A DNA stretch of 64,000 bases. It comes from Gemmatimonadota bacterium. GTDB lineage: Bacteria; Gemmatimonadota; Gemmatimonadetes; Gemmatimonadales; Gemmatimonadaceae. A model generated the notes under the pieces. The model searched no databases. It was given only the letters and a program-made list of their open reading frames with translations, and was not told the DNA's origin. This document shows positions 8,931-17,720 of this stretch, in pieces. Both the position numbers and the translations under genes were made by a program. How positions within the stretch are numbered: position 1 is the first letter of the stretch; each line of letters starts with the position of its first letter. The stretch is taken from contig DAHUXM010000028.1 of assembly GCA_027307165.1 (NCBI GenBank), positions 117,403 through 181,402 on the forward strand, given 5' to 3'.

Positions 8931-9947
8931 TCAGTCGTCCTTCTGCCCGAACACCGCCATGTTCGAGCTGTGTCCTGGCGCGACTTTCTTGTCGGGATGG
9001 ACCCAGTGCACTGCCTGGTTCACCGCCGTCGCGGCTTCGGCGAATCCTGTCGCGATGAGCTTCAGCTTTCCGGGATAGGTGCAGATGTCACCCGCCGCGT
9101 AGATGCCGGCGTGGCCCGTTTCCATCTGACTGTTCACCACTATCTCGTCGTTCACGAGCTCGAGTCCCCAGTCGTTCAGTGCGCCGAGATCGCTTACGAA
9201 GCCGAGCATCGGGAGGATCACGTCGCATTCCACACGCTCCAGCTCCTTGGACTTCACATTGCGAAGCGTGACCGAGTCGAAGTATTCGCCGGCCGAGTGA
9301 ATGTCGTGCAGCTCGTGAAAGGTGAAGACCTTGGTGTGACTGGTGTGTACCGATGCGAGCACGTCGGCGACGGTCGCCGCATGGGCGCGAAAGCGGTCGC
9401 TGCGGTGGACCAGCGAGATTGCTTCCGCCGTGCCGCGCAGCTGCTGCGCCCAGTCAAACGCCGAGTCGCCGCCGCCGATGATGATGACGCGCTTGCCGCG
9501 AAACTGTTCGAGATCGAGAACGCGGTCCTGAATGCCCTTTCCATACCACGGCTCTGCGACCGCCTGTGGCAGCCGGCGCGGCGAAAACGCTCCGATTCCG
9601 GCTGCTAGAACCAGCGACCGGGTCGGAAAACGATCGGTGCTGGTGACGAGGACGAAGTGCCCGTCGTGCTCCTCGAGTCCGGTCACATGTTGATCGAGAT
9701 GGACCGGCTCGCCGAACTGGGCAGCTTGGCTTTCGAGCGAACGCACCAGATCCTTTGCCAGCACCTTGGGAAATCCGGCGACGTCGAATATGTATTTCTC
9801 GGGATAAAGGGCCGTCAGCTGGCCGCCGGCTTGCGATAGTGCGTCCACAACCTGCGCGCTCGCGCCGCGCATTCCGCAGTAGAACAGGCCAAAAAGTCCG
9901 GTTGGTCCGGCGCCTAATATCGTTACGTCTTTGATCTCGTGCTCCAT
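8931..9947 (-). CDS. Ferredoxin--NADP(+) reductase, thioredoxin-reductase-like type
   Basis: The 338-aa flavoprotein has an FAD-binding GAGPTGLFGLFYCGMRG near the N-terminus, the NADP-binding IIIGGGDSAFDWAQQL in the middle and a C-terminal FAD contact YAAGDICTYPGKLKLIATGFAEA. It lacks the CxxC pair of true thioredoxin reductases, which fits the TrxR-like ferredoxin-NADP reductases of about 330-350 residues. It should move electrons between NADPH and ferredoxin or flavodoxin in the cytoplasm. The start is ATG 9947. The frame stays open upstream to 10406, but that part is antisense to the next gene. It is divergent from the adenosyltransferase, with only about 20 bp between the starts. Confidence 0.9.
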   Translation of the reverse strand: MEHEIKDVTILGAGPTGLFGLFYCGMRGASAQVVDALSQAGGQLTALYPEKYIFDVAGFPKVLAKDLVRSLESQAAQFGEPVHLDQHVTGLEEHDGHFVLVTSTDRFPTRSLVLAAGIGAFSPRRLPQAVAEPWYGKGIQDRVLDLEQFRGKRVIIIGGGDSAFDWAQQLRGTAEAISLVHRSDRFRAHAATVADVLASVHTSHTKVFTFHELHDIHSAGEYFDSVTLRNVKSKELERVECDVILPMLGFVSDLGALNDWGLELVNDEIVVNSQMETGHAGIYAAGDICTYPGKLKLIATGFAEAATAVNQAVHWVHPDKKVAPGHSSNMAVFGQKDD

Positions 9948-9968
9948 AGTAGCGAAATTTACCCGGAT

Positions 9969-10520
9969 ATGACTATGAAGATCTATACGAAGACCGGCGA
10001 CGCTGGCACGACCGGACTCTTTGGCGGCGGCCGAGTGCCGAAAGACGATTCGCGCGTCGAGGCATATGGTGCCGTCGATGAGCTGAACGCAATTCTGGGC
10101 GCCGCGCGCGCGACTGGCCCGATGCCACGGGTCGACGAAGTGCTGGTTGCGGTGCAGCGCGATCTCTTCGCGATCGGCGCTCTTCTGGCGACGCCGGACA
10201 TCGAGAAGATGAACGCGCACCTCACCAAGGCGCGCATCGACGATGCTCGTATCGAGGAGCTCGAGCACGCAATCGACGCGTGCGACAACGAGCTGGAGCC
10301 GCTCAAGGCATTCATCATTCCGGGCGGGACTCCAAAAGCCGCCGCGCTGCACGTGGCGAGAACGGTGTGCCGCCGCGCAGAGCGCAAAGTCGTACATCTG
10401 CAACACTCGGTGGAGCTGCCGAAACTGACGGTGGTCTATCTCAACCGTCTGTCAGATCTGCTCTTTTCGCTTGCCCGCGTCGCTAACAAGCGCGCCGGCG
10501 CCGGCGAGGTTACGTGGTAG
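9969..10520 (+). CDS. Cob(I)alamin adenosyltransferase, PduO type
   Basis: The protein contains MKIYTKTGDAGTTGLFGGGRVPKDDSRVEAYGAVDELNA, the ATP-binding start of PduO-type ATP:cob(I)alamin adenosyltransferases. Further on are FIIPGGTPKAAALHVARTVCRRAERKVV and YLNRLSDLLFSLAR, with the conserved arginine and aspartate pairs of the active site. It converts cob(I)alamin to adenosylcobalamin with ATP. ATG 9969 or ATG 9975 (MKIYTKT) are both possible; spacing to GGA at 9965 slightly favours the latter. The stop overlaps the GTG of aroB. Confidence 0.93.
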   Translation: MTMKIYTKTGDAGTTGLFGGGRVPKDDSRVEAYGAVDELNAILGAARATGPMPRVDEVLVAVQRDLFAIGALLATPDIEKMNAHLTKARIDDARIEELEHAIDACDNELEPLKAFIIPGGTPKAAALHVARTVCRRAERKVVHLQHSVELPKLTVVYLNRLSDLLFSLARVANKRAGAGEVTW

Positions 10521-11641
10521 ATAAGGCTACGAGGCCAACGCGAGATCCTGTCTCATTCATAGATGCTGGCGGCTACGAGATAAGCGTGGCCGCCGGACTG
10601 CTCACCCGCGCTGGCGAGATCGCGGCCGCTGCGGCGCCGGCACATCGGTATGCGGTGGTTTCCGACAGCAACGTGGCGCCCTTGTACGCCTCCCGGCTGG
10701 TCGAGCAACTCGGGCAATCCGGCGAATCGGTGCCGTTATGCACGGTTCCTGCCGGCGAGGCGCACAAGAACCGCGAGAGCTGGGCGGCGATAACCGACCA
10801 ACTGCTGGCCGCGGGGCTTGGCCGCGATTCGGCGATCATCGCCCTGGGTGGCGGAGTCGTTTGCGACCTGGCTGGCTTCGTCGCGGCCACGTTCATGCGC
10901 GGGGTGCCGGTGGTCCACATACCGACCACCCTGCTGTCGATGATCGATGCGTCGATCGGAGGCAAAACCGGTGTCGATACGCCGCATGGGAAGAATCTGG
11001 TCGGCGCCTTTCATCAGCCCAGCGCCGTGATAATAGATCCGGAAGTGCTTGATACGCTTCCAGTTAGCGATTTGAGGGCGGGACTGGCGGAAGCGCTCAA
11101 GCACGGCGCGATTGCCGACGCGGCCTACTTCGATTTCATCGCCAGCTCGGCGCCTCTCCTACTTGCGGAGGACCCGGGCAAGCGTGACGTTCCTGCCCTG
11201 AATCACGTCATCGAGAAGAGCGTCCGGCTCAAGGTTGGGGTCGTCGCCGCTGATGAACGGGAAAATGGAGCTCGCAAAGCCTTGAACTTTGGCCACACTA
11301 TAGGACACGCGATCGAGCTGCTCAGCGGATTCAGCATGCGACACGGCGAGGCCGTCGGAGTCGGGATGGTGCTGGAAGCCGCCGCGGCAGAACGTGCAGG
11401 TGTCACCGACGCCGGCACCGCCTCGCGCATCCGTGCGGCGCTCGAGAGTGCGGGACTTCCCACCGCTCGTCCAGTCGGACCCTCTGTGTCCAGCATCCTG
11501 GAATCGATGCGTGGCGACAAGAAAAGCCGATCGGGCGAGATCGAGTATGCGGTGCCGACTCGTATAGGAGTGATGGCGGGCGCGGGGGCAGGCTACACCG
11601 TCCGTCTGTCGGACGCCGTTGTCGCCGAGGTCCTCGCGTGA
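10514..11641 (+). CDS. aroB: 3-dehydroquinate synthase
   Basis: The 375-aa enzyme of the shikimate pathway cyclises DAHP to 3-dehydroquinate using NAD+ and a metal ion. Its motifs are unmistakable: ALGGGVVCDLAGFVAATFMRGV, HIPTTLLSMIDASIGGKTGVD, the metal-ligand glutamate in GLAEALKHG, and the histidines in NFGHTIGHAIE and MRHGEAVGVGM. Length is standard. It starts with GTG 10514, overlapping the end of the adenosyltransferase gene, and its own TGA overlaps the next GTG. Confidence 0.96.
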   Translation: MVDKATRPTRDPVSFIDAGGYEISVAAGLLTRAGEIAAAAAPAHRYAVVSDSNVAPLYASRLVEQLGQSGESVPLCTVPAGEAHKNRESWAAITDQLLAAGLGRDSAIIALGGGVVCDLAGFVAATFMRGVPVVHIPTTLLSMIDASIGGKTGVDTPHGKNLVGAFHQPSAVIIDPEVLDTLPVSDLRAGLAEALKHGAIADAAYFDFIASSAPLLLAEDPGKRDVPALNHVIEKSVRLKVGVVAADERENGARKALNFGHTIGHAIELLSGFSMRHGEAVGVGMVLEAAAAERAGVTDAGTASRIRAALESAGLPTARPVGPSVSSILESMRGDKKSRSGEIEYAVPTRIGVMAGAGAGYTVRLSDAVVAEVLA

Positions 11642-12147
11642 AGCGCTGGGAGGTGGGCCAGGCGATAGTTGCAGTTCTCGCCGCCGCGGTCTTCGTCAAG
11701 ACCGGAATCGCTCGCCTTCCCAATGCCAATCCAGAACCGTTCGTTCACCCGCCGGTACTGGTGTATGCTCCCCGGATGCTTCCGCCGCTGATCGTCCGGG
11801 CGGAACGGATCATCCCGAAGATGCCGAAGCTCAAGAGCATTTTCGCCCGCGCGCCAGTCGGCAAACCGCTCGAGGTTTCGTTGACGCAGTACTGCCTGCA
11901 GGGGACGACTCGGCGCGACCACTGGGTCCGAGAGGGGATCGTTGCAGCGGATCCGCGCATCTTCCCGCTCGCACGTTATGTCGAGCTTTTCCTCGGCAAG
12001 CACTACCTCGGCCGCTTTCTCGTGGATGACACAGGTGGGAAGGTCAAGGGCAGAACGCTGGACATCTGGAACCCGTCTTGCTCTGAAGCGAGGAGGTTCG
12101 GTCGCCAACGCGGGACCGCCACACTCGTCATGAAACCGGAGAAATGA
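11638..12147 (+). CDS. 3D-domain (double-psi beta-barrel) protein, membrane-anchored or exported
   Basis: The 169-aa protein has an N-terminal hydrophobic segment (QAIVAVLAAAVFVKTGIA), then a 3D domain: VSLTQYCLQGTTRRDHWVREGIVAADPRIFPLARYVEL, LGRFLVDDTGGKVKGRTLDIWNPS and a closing GTATLV. The aspartates in AADP, VDDTGG and LDIW are the three that name the domain and form the acid site in lytic transglycosylases of the MltA/RPF type. A role in cell-wall cleavage or carbohydrate binding is plausible but not proven. The GTG start overlaps the aroB stop (GTGA), so it is translationally coupled to aroB. Confidence 0.72.
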   Translation: MKRWEVGQAIVAVLAAAVFVKTGIARLPNANPEPFVHPPVLVYAPRMLPPLIVRAERIIPKMPKLKSIFARAPVGKPLEVSLTQYCLQGTTRRDHWVREGIVAADPRIFPLARYVELFLGKHYLGRFLVDDTGGKVKGRTLDIWNPSCSEARRFGRQRGTATLVMKPEK

Positions 12148-12326
12148 TGTCTGCCTTCACCACGTATCTGATCGGCTTTTTCGTGGTCATCGTCGGTCTC
12201 GCCATCGGCGCGTACCTGTTGAACGTGCCTACGACGTGGATCGCTGTCGGCGTGATCGTGCTGGTCGGGTTGGGCATCCTCAAAGCCACAAGCCGCGCGC
12301 GCCAGAAGGATCCGCCGACGGGCTGA
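12144..12326 (+). CDS. Small two-helix membrane protein
   Basis: The 60-aa protein is almost entirely two hydrophobic helices (about residues 8-27 and 32-47), with a basic, polar tail (KATSRARQKDPPTG). I do not recognise a family. Its ATG overlaps the stop of the 3D-domain gene, so it is the last gene of the adenosyltransferase-aroB operon and likely real. It would sit in the inner membrane with its charged tail in the cytoplasm. Confidence 0.6.
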   Translation: MMSAFTTYLIGFFVVIVGLAIGAYLLNVPTTWIAVGVIVLVGLGILKATSRARQKDPPTG

Positions 12327-12488
12327 GCGACGCATGCGCTTCGCAGTTCGGCGCGCGATTAATACCGGTCAGCGCCAGCGTCGCGCCACCTGGGTGACAG
12401 ATCACATTCCTTTGGCACGAAATATGGCTGTTGACCAAACTGCAAGCGCCCATTAGTCTGACTGCTTCAGCCCATCATTGGAGCGTCT

Positions 12489-13385
12489 ATGCCGGCAGCG
12501 GTCGTCGAGAGCAGGCCAAAGGGATTTGCGCGTTCGTCTCCCTCCACAGCCTTCGACCAGTACCTGCACGACATCCAAAAGCTTCCCCTGATCACGGACG
12601 TCGAGGAAGAACGAAGGCTGGCCCGACGAGCGCAGGGTGGCGACGAGCGGGCGGCAGAACGACTGGTGACAGCGAACCTTCGCTTCGTCATCTCCTACGT
12701 GAAGAAGTATCAGGGACACGGACTCGATCTCAGCGAGCTCGTAGCAATCGGAAACGAAGGGTTGCTGAAGGCAGTCAGGAAGTTCGATCCGGACCAGGGC
12801 GTCAAGTTCATCTCCTACGCCGTATGGTGGGTCCGGCAAGCGGTGCTCAAGGCATTGGCCGAGCAGACGCGATCGGTGAGAATCCCACTCAATCAGAATT
12901 CACAGCTCATCAAGCTGTCGCGCGCCGAGACGGTGCTCGCTCAGGTTCTGAAGCGCGATCCGACAGACAACGAGCTTGGCAGGCTGCTGGAGGAGACGCC
13001 GGACACCGTTCGTGCGTCGCGCCAGATGTCGGCGACGGAAATCTCGCTGGACGCACCAATCGACCGCAGCGATCGTGAGGCATCGACGCTGGGTGAGCGC
13101 TTTGCGGGAGTTGACGGCGGTGAGATCGAAGAGGTGACCGACTTCAAGCTCATGCGCGAGTCGATCGACAGAGCCTTCAAGAAGTATCTCACGCCGCGCG
13201 AGAGGAAGATTCTGTACCTGTATTACGGGCTTGGCCAGGACTCCGAAGCGATGACGCTCGAGAAGATCGGATCGCTGCTTGGAGTGACGCGGGAGCGGAT
13301 TCGTCAGATTCGCGAGCGGGCATTCGAGAAGCTGCGCCAGTCTCCGGATGGTGGAGCGCTGTCGGGATTCTGGGGCGCGGCATAG
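12489..13385 (+). CDS. RNA polymerase sigma factor, sigma-70 group 2 (RpoD/RpoS-like)
   Basis: The 298-aa protein has region 1.2 (AFDQYLHDIQKLPLITDVEEERRLARRA), region 2 (LVTANLRFVISYVKKYQGHGLDLSELVAIGNEGLLKAVRKFDP, then FISYAVWWVRQAVLKAL), region 3, and region 4 with the -35-binding helix-turn-helix (MTLEKIGSLLGVTRERIRQIRERAFEKLR). It lacks the long non-conserved insert of housekeeping RpoD and is short, so it is a group 2 or alternative principal-like factor. A 162-bp gap separates it from the upstream operon, and a strong terminator follows, so it is probably monocistronic. Confidence 0.92.
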   Translation: MPAAVVESRPKGFARSSPSTAFDQYLHDIQKLPLITDVEEERRLARRAQGGDERAAERLVTANLRFVISYVKKYQGHGLDLSELVAIGNEGLLKAVRKFDPDQGVKFISYAVWWVRQAVLKALAEQTRSVRIPLNQNSQLIKLSRAETVLAQVLKRDPTDNELGRLLEETPDTVRASRQMSATEISLDAPIDRSDREASTLGERFAGVDGGEIEEVTDFKLMRESIDRAFKKYLTPRERKILYLYYGLGQDSEAMTLEKIGSLLGVTRERIRQIRERAFEKLRQSPDGGALSGFWGAA

Positions 13386-13411
13386 CAATCCGGACAGGCG
13401 TGAAAGTGCAA

Positions 13412-13446
13412 CGAGGGCCCGTGGATGGGGCCCTCGCTTTATTTTA
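13412..13446 (+). terminator. Intrinsic terminator after the sigma factor gene
   Basis: A perfect 9-bp stem CGAGGGCCC / GGGCCCTCG with a 7-base loop is followed by CTTTATTTTA. It lies 26 bp after the sigma factor stop and ends just before the GTG of the lipid kinase gene. Confidence 0.9.
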
Positions 13447-13452
13447 CCCATT

Positions 13453-14337
13453 GTGATCCCCGCGTTCGTCAACGATGCTGCCGGCACCGCTTCCGCGGCG
13501 AAGCGTGCGCTGGAAGAGACCGGCGGTTTCGAGATTCACGCTGTTCGACCGGACGAATTGGAGAGCAGCATTCGCAGCGCTATTGCGTCCAAGCCGGCGC
13601 GAATCGTCGTCGCGGGCGGTGACGGGAGCGTGGGAACGGCAGCCCGTGTGTCATGCGGAACGGAGACTGCGCTCGCGGTACTGCCTGGCGGGACGCTGAA
13701 CCACTTCGCGCGGGATCATGGAATCCCGGTCGACATGCAGCAGGCGGCCACGATTGCAACCAGTGGCGAGATCGGGCGCGCGGATGTCGGGTATGCCGAC
13801 GACCGTCTTTTTCTCAACACCAGCTCCGTGGGCGCTTACGTCGCTTACGTTCGCTTTCGCAATCGCGCTGCGAAATATGTCGGGTATCGTATCGCCAGCC
13901 TGCTTGCAGCAGTGCGCATATTCATTTCGATGCGTCCGGTCTCTCTGGAGCTGGACGTAAACGGCGAGCGGCGCACTTACAGCACGCCGATTGTCTTCAT
14001 CGGCGTGGGTGAGCGTGAGACGCGCTCGCCGACGCTGGGGAATCGGATTGCCGGCGGGCGACAGTGCCTGCATGTGATCGTCGTGCGGGAACGTCGGGCG
14101 GCGCGATTGCTCGCAGTGGCGCTCGACGCGGCCACGCGCGGGCTGGACAGGGTGGCGCGCACGCCGGAGCTGGACAGCTTCATGGTGGATTCGTGCACGA
14201 TCAAGATGGGCGGAAGGCAGCGTCACGTAGCGGTCGATGGCGAGATAGTCGCACTCGGCATGCCGTTGAAGTACCGCCTGTCGAAAGACGCGCTCAGGAT
14301 CGTCATTCCACCGGAACACAGCGCGAGCGCTGCATGA
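13453..14337 (+). CDS. Diacylglycerol/sphingosine-kinase-like lipid kinase
   Basis: The protein of about 294 aa carries the DAGK catalytic pattern: IVVAGGDGSVGTAARV (nucleotide-binding GGDG) and LAVLPGGTLNHFARDHGIP (the GT-N-FAR motif). Its C-terminal half ends with HVAVDGEIVALGMPLKYRL, the D-G-E signature of this family. It would phosphorylate diacylglycerol or a related lipid at the membrane. GTG 13453 is chosen because the frame upstream (to 13348) runs through the sigma gene and its terminator. Its stop overlaps the glcD ATG. Confidence 0.85.
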   Translation: MIPAFVNDAAGTASAAKRALEETGGFEIHAVRPDELESSIRSAIASKPARIVVAGGDGSVGTAARVSCGTETALAVLPGGTLNHFARDHGIPVDMQQAATIATSGEIGRADVGYADDRLFLNTSSVGAYVAYVRFRNRAAKYVGYRIASLLAAVRIFISMRPVSLELDVNGERRTYSTPIVFIGVGERETRSPTLGNRIAGGRQCLHVIVVRERRAARLLAVALDAATRGLDRVARTPELDSFMVDSCTIKMGGRQRHVAVDGEIVALGMPLKYRLSKDALRIVIPPEHSASAA

Positions 14338-15800
14338 CAACCCAACTCGTGGCCGGACTCGTCGACAGGTTGCGCGCCGTCGTGGGTGATCGATTCGTCC
14401 TGGTACGCGACGCGGAACTGCTGGCATACGAATCGGACGGACTGCCGGGTTATCACAAGCGTCCCAACCTCGCGGTGCTTCCCGGATCGCGCGACGAGGT
14501 TGTGGAAGTGGTAAGGTTGCTTGCCGAGTCCGAGGTACAGTTCGTTCCGCGTGGTGCGGGAACGGGACTGTCCGGCGGTGCACTGGCTGACGACGTGGTG
14601 CTTCTGGGTCTGCACCGGCTCAAGGCTGTGCTCGACATGGACATCGCGCGGATGCGCGCGACGGTCGAGCCAGGTGTCGTGAATGCGGCGCTGAACAAGC
14701 GGCTTGCGCCTCACGGTGTGTTCTACGCGCCCGATCCATCCAGCGAGGCAGCGTGCACCATTGGCGGAAACATCGCCGAGAACTCCGGTGGTCCGCACTG
14801 CCTCAAGTATGGTGTGACGCTGAATCACGTTCTCGCTGCTACTGTTCTGCTGCCGGACGGTGAAATCGTCGAGCTGGGCGACCGCGACGGCGGGATGGCA
14901 GGCTACGATCTACTTGGCGCATTCGTGGGATCGGAAGGTTGCTTCGGCGTTGCGCTGGACATCACCGTGCGGCTTACGCGGAAGCCCGCGGCCGTACGAA
15001 CGGCGCTGGCGGATTTCATGGACGTTGCGGATGCATCGCACGCGACATCGGCGATCATTGCATCGGGCGTGGTTCCGGCGGCTCTCGAGTTCATGGACAG
15101 CGGTGTGATCCGTGTGGTCGAGCAGTCGATATTCGCCGCCGGCTATCCCATCGACGCAGCTGCGATTCTATTGATCGAGGTGGACGGAACCGTCGAGAGC
15201 ACGGATGCAGACATGGATCTCGTGCGCAAGCTGTGTATGGAATGTGGCGCACGCGCCGTGCGTGTCGCCACGAACGAGACCGAGCGGGCGCGATTGTGGC
15301 AGGGCCGGAAGAAAGCGTTCGGAGCGATGGGGCGTCTCGCGCCTAATCTGGCGGTCCAGGACGCGGTGATTCCGCGCACACGTCTGGCCGAAGTACTGGC
15401 GCAGATCCACGCGATCGCCGATTCGCACGGAGTGACGGTGTGCAACGTATTTCACGCCGGTGACGGCAATCTGCACCCGAACATCTCCTACGACGCTGGC
15501 GACCCGGATCAGGTGCGGCGCGTGCACGAGTCGATGGCGGCGATGATGCAGGCGTGCATCGCGGCCGGTGGGAGCATCACCGGCGAGCACGGTGTGGGAC
15601 TGGACAAGCTGCGTTACATGCCGTTGCTGTTCGACGAGCCGACGCTCGCGGCGATGTGCGATCTGCGCACTGCATTCGACCCGGCGCAACGCTCGAATCC
15701 CGGCAAGGTGGTTCCCGTGCATTCATGTCGCGAGTGGCATGGAGCACCGGCAGTACGTGCTGGTGAGATCGCGTCCGAGGTGGCGTCGGATGCGGGGTGA
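14334..15800 (+). CDS. glcD: Glycolate/D-lactate dehydrogenase FAD subunit GlcD
   Basis: The 488-aa FAD-linked oxidase has the PCMH-type FAD domain (VQFVPRGAGTGLSGGALADD; IGGNIAENSGGPHCLKYGVT; GAFVGSEGCFGVALDITVRL) and the C-terminal cap with FHAGDGNLHPNISYD (metal-binding histidines) and GGSITGEHGVGLDKLRYMPLLF. It oxidises glycolate (or another 2-hydroxy acid) to glyoxylate and passes electrons through GlcE and GlcF to the quinone pool. ATG 14334 overlaps the kinase stop; the frame open upstream to 14064 is antisense or out-of-frame kinase sequence. GlcD, GlcE and GlcF lie in the standard order with overlaps. Confidence 0.94.
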   Translation: MTTQLVAGLVDRLRAVVGDRFVLVRDAELLAYESDGLPGYHKRPNLAVLPGSRDEVVEVVRLLAESEVQFVPRGAGTGLSGGALADDVVLLGLHRLKAVLDMDIARMRATVEPGVVNAALNKRLAPHGVFYAPDPSSEAACTIGGNIAENSGGPHCLKYGVTLNHVLAATVLLPDGEIVELGDRDGGMAGYDLLGAFVGSEGCFGVALDITVRLTRKPAAVRTALADFMDVADASHATSAIIASGVVPAALEFMDSGVIRVVEQSIFAAGYPIDAAAILLIEVDGTVESTDADMDLVRKLCMECGARAVRVATNETERARLWQGRKKAFGAMGRLAPNLAVQDAVIPRTRLAEVLAQIHAIADSHGVTVCNVFHAGDGNLHPNISYDAGDPDQVRRVHESMAAMMQACIAAGGSITGEHGVGLDKLRYMPLLFDEPTLAAMCDLRTAFDPAQRSNPGKVVPVHSCREWHGAPAVRAGEIASEVASDAG

Positions 15801-16458
15801 CGCTGAGATCTCGGCCGCTGTGCGCGAAGCGATCGCCGATCGCAGCGCGCTTCGCATCGTCGGACGCGGAACGTGGCTCGACGCCGGAGCACCCGTCGCG
15901 GCGCGCACGCAGCTCGTTCTCTCCGACGATCACGGAATCGTCGCATACGTGCCGGACGATCTCACGATAACCGTACGAGCGGGAACCACGCTGCGCGAAC
16001 TGGACGAGACGCTGGGCGCACACGATCAGTGGATCGCGCTGGATCCGGAAGGAGGCACCGACGTCACGATTGGCGCGACGGTTGCGACATGCTCGTACGG
16101 ACCTGCGGCTGCGTTCTTTGGAACGCCGCGAGATCAGGTGCTGGGCATGACGGTGGTGCTCGGAACGGGCGATGTGATACGCGCAGGCGGGCGAGTGGTG
16201 AAGAATGTCGCCGGCTTCGATCTCACGCGACTCATGATCGGTGCGTGGGGAACGCTGGGCGTCATCACGGAAGTTACGCTGCGCGTACGGTCGCGGTCGA
16301 TGCGAATGGATTCGGTCTCGCACATGCGCCGCCTACTTCCGCAGTCGCACGGTTACCGCAGGCCGGAGATCGTCAACGACCGGCTTTCCGCTGCGCTGAT
16401 GCAGCGCTTCGATCCGCACCACGTGTTGAATCCTGGAATCATGGAAGCGAAGTCATGA
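15790..16458 (+). CDS. glcE: GlcE-like FAD-binding subunit, unusually short
   Basis: The protein of 222 aa begins MRGDAEISAAVREAIADRSALRI. It holds the FAD domain (GRGTWLDAG; TVRAGTTLRELDETLGAHDQWIALDPEGG; TIGATVATCSYGPAAAFFGTPRDQVLG; VVKNVAGFDLTRLMIGAWGTLGVITEVTLRV) and then jumps to a C-terminal tail (MQRFDPHHVLNPGIM). GlcE proteins such as the E. coli one are about 350 aa. Roughly 130-170 residues between these two blocks, the cap domain, are missing here, yet the frame is intact. ATG 15790 has GAGGTGG just upstream and overlaps the glcD stop; the stop overlaps glcF. It is either a reduced GlcE or an in-frame deletion. Confidence 0.8.
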   Translation: MRGDAEISAAVREAIADRSALRIVGRGTWLDAGAPVAARTQLVLSDDHGIVAYVPDDLTITVRAGTTLRELDETLGAHDQWIALDPEGGTDVTIGATVATCSYGPAAAFFGTPRDQVLGMTVVLGTGDVIRAGGRVVKNVAGFDLTRLMIGAWGTLGVITEVTLRVRSRSMRMDSVSHMRRLLPQSHGYRRPEIVNDRLSAALMQRFDPHHVLNPGIMEAKS

Positions 16459-17720
16459 CGGAAGCGACCAGGCCGCCATGCGCCGACACGCCGCTCGCGC
16501 AGGAACAGGCAGGGCTCGACGCGTGTGTGCACTGCGGGTTCTGTCTGCAGGCGTGTCCGACGTATCTGGCGCTGGAGGACGAGAACGACTCGCCGCGCGG
16601 CCGAATCGTCCTGATGCGTGCGCTGGTTGACGGGAAGCTGGCGCCGAGCGATCCCGATTTGCGGGAGCACATCGATCGCTGTCTCGGCTGTCGCGCGTGC
16701 GAAACAGCGTGCCCGTCCGGAGTGCCGTACGGACATCTGCTCGAAGCCACGCGTGCAACGCTGCGGGGTGGGCAGGCTCCGACGGCCGCTTCGCGCGCCC
16801 TTCTCCGTGTGTTTGCGCACCGGCCGTTGATGCGCGCCGCGATGGCGTTTGCGCGGCTCCTGGCCGCGACACCGATTCCGACGCTGTTGATGAAGCTTCC
16901 CGGAAGAATGGGCTTCGCGATGGCGATGCTCGCGTCCACCGAATTTCCACTCGAGCGGGGCAAGTATCGCGCGGAGGGTGATGGGACGAACGGCAGCGCC
17001 GCGCTGCTGCTGGGCTGTGTGATGGAGGGACTGTTCACCGCGACGAATCGTGCCACCGAGAGAGTGCTGACGCGGAACGATTATCGCATGACCGCTGCAC
17101 CGGGACAGGGCTGTTGCGGGGCGCTGCACGCGCATGCCGGCGATCTGGATGCGGCGCGCAGACTTGCACGACGCAACATCGTCGCATTCGAGCGTTCCGG
17201 CGCGCAATACGTAGTCGCGAACGCAGCAGGTTGTGGCGCGATGATGAAGGAATATGCACATCTGTTGAGCGGGGATCCCGAATGGGCCGATCGCGCGCGC
17301 GAAATATCGTCTCGCGTGCGAGACGTGAGCGAGCTGCTGGCCGAAGCCGGTCCGCGCCCGGGCGGAGTAATTCCCTTCACCGTTGCGTACGATGCACCGT
17401 GTCATCTGCAGCATGCGCAGCGCGTGACGACCGCCCCGATCGCCGTGCTTCAGGCGATTCCGGGCGTGCAGCTGGTACCGCTGGACGAGTCGGATCAGTG
17501 TTGCGGCAGTGCTGGAATCTACAACCTGATCGAGCCCGAGACGTCGGACGCCGTGCTGGAACGGAAACTGGATCGCATCGGCGCATCGCATGCTGCGCTC
17601 GTTGCCACCGGCAATCCCGGTTGTCTGATGCAGATCGGAGCGGGATTACTTCGGTCCGACATGCGGGCGCGCGGTGTGCATCCTATAGATTTACTGGATG
17701 CATCCTACGCTGCTGATTGA
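16455..17720 (+). CDS. glcF: Glycolate dehydrogenase iron-sulfur subunit GlcF
   Basis: The 421-aa protein carries two 4Fe-4S motifs: C24-x2-C27-x2-C30-x3-C34 (CVHCGFCLQACP) and C76-x2-C79-x2-C82-x3-C86 (CLGCRACETACP). It also has two CCG domains (GQGCCGALHAHAG; ESDQCCGSAGIYN) with upstream cysteine contacts. It transfers electrons from the GlcD flavin to quinone. The ATG overlaps the glcE stop (ATGA), and its 3' end overlaps the start of the ygfZ-like gene by 23 bp, so this is a tight operon. Confidence 0.94.
   Translation: MTEATRPPCADTPLAQEQAGLDACVHCGFCLQACPTYLALEDENDSPRGRIVLMRALVDGKLAPSDPDLREHIDRCLGCRACETACPSGVPYGHLLEATRATLRGGQAPTAASRALLRVFAHRPLMRAAMAFARLLAATPIPTLLMKLPGRMGFAMAMLASTEFPLERGKYRAEGDGTNGSAALLLGCVMEGLFTATNRATERVLTRNDYRMTAAPGQGCCGALHAHAGDLDAARRLARRNIVAFERSGAQYVVANAAGCGAMMKEYAHLLSGDPEWADRAREISSRVRDVSELLAEAGPRPGGVIPFTVAYDAPCHLQHAQRVTTAPIAVLQAIPGVQLVPLDESDQCCGSAGIYNLIEPETSDAVLERKLDRIGASHAALVATGNPGCLMQIGAGLLRSDMRARGVHPIDLLDASYAAD

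Noticed and set aside
16353..17591. Minus-strand open frame of 412 codons
   Set aside because: Antisense to glcF, whose two 4Fe-4S motifs and CCG domains leave no doubt.
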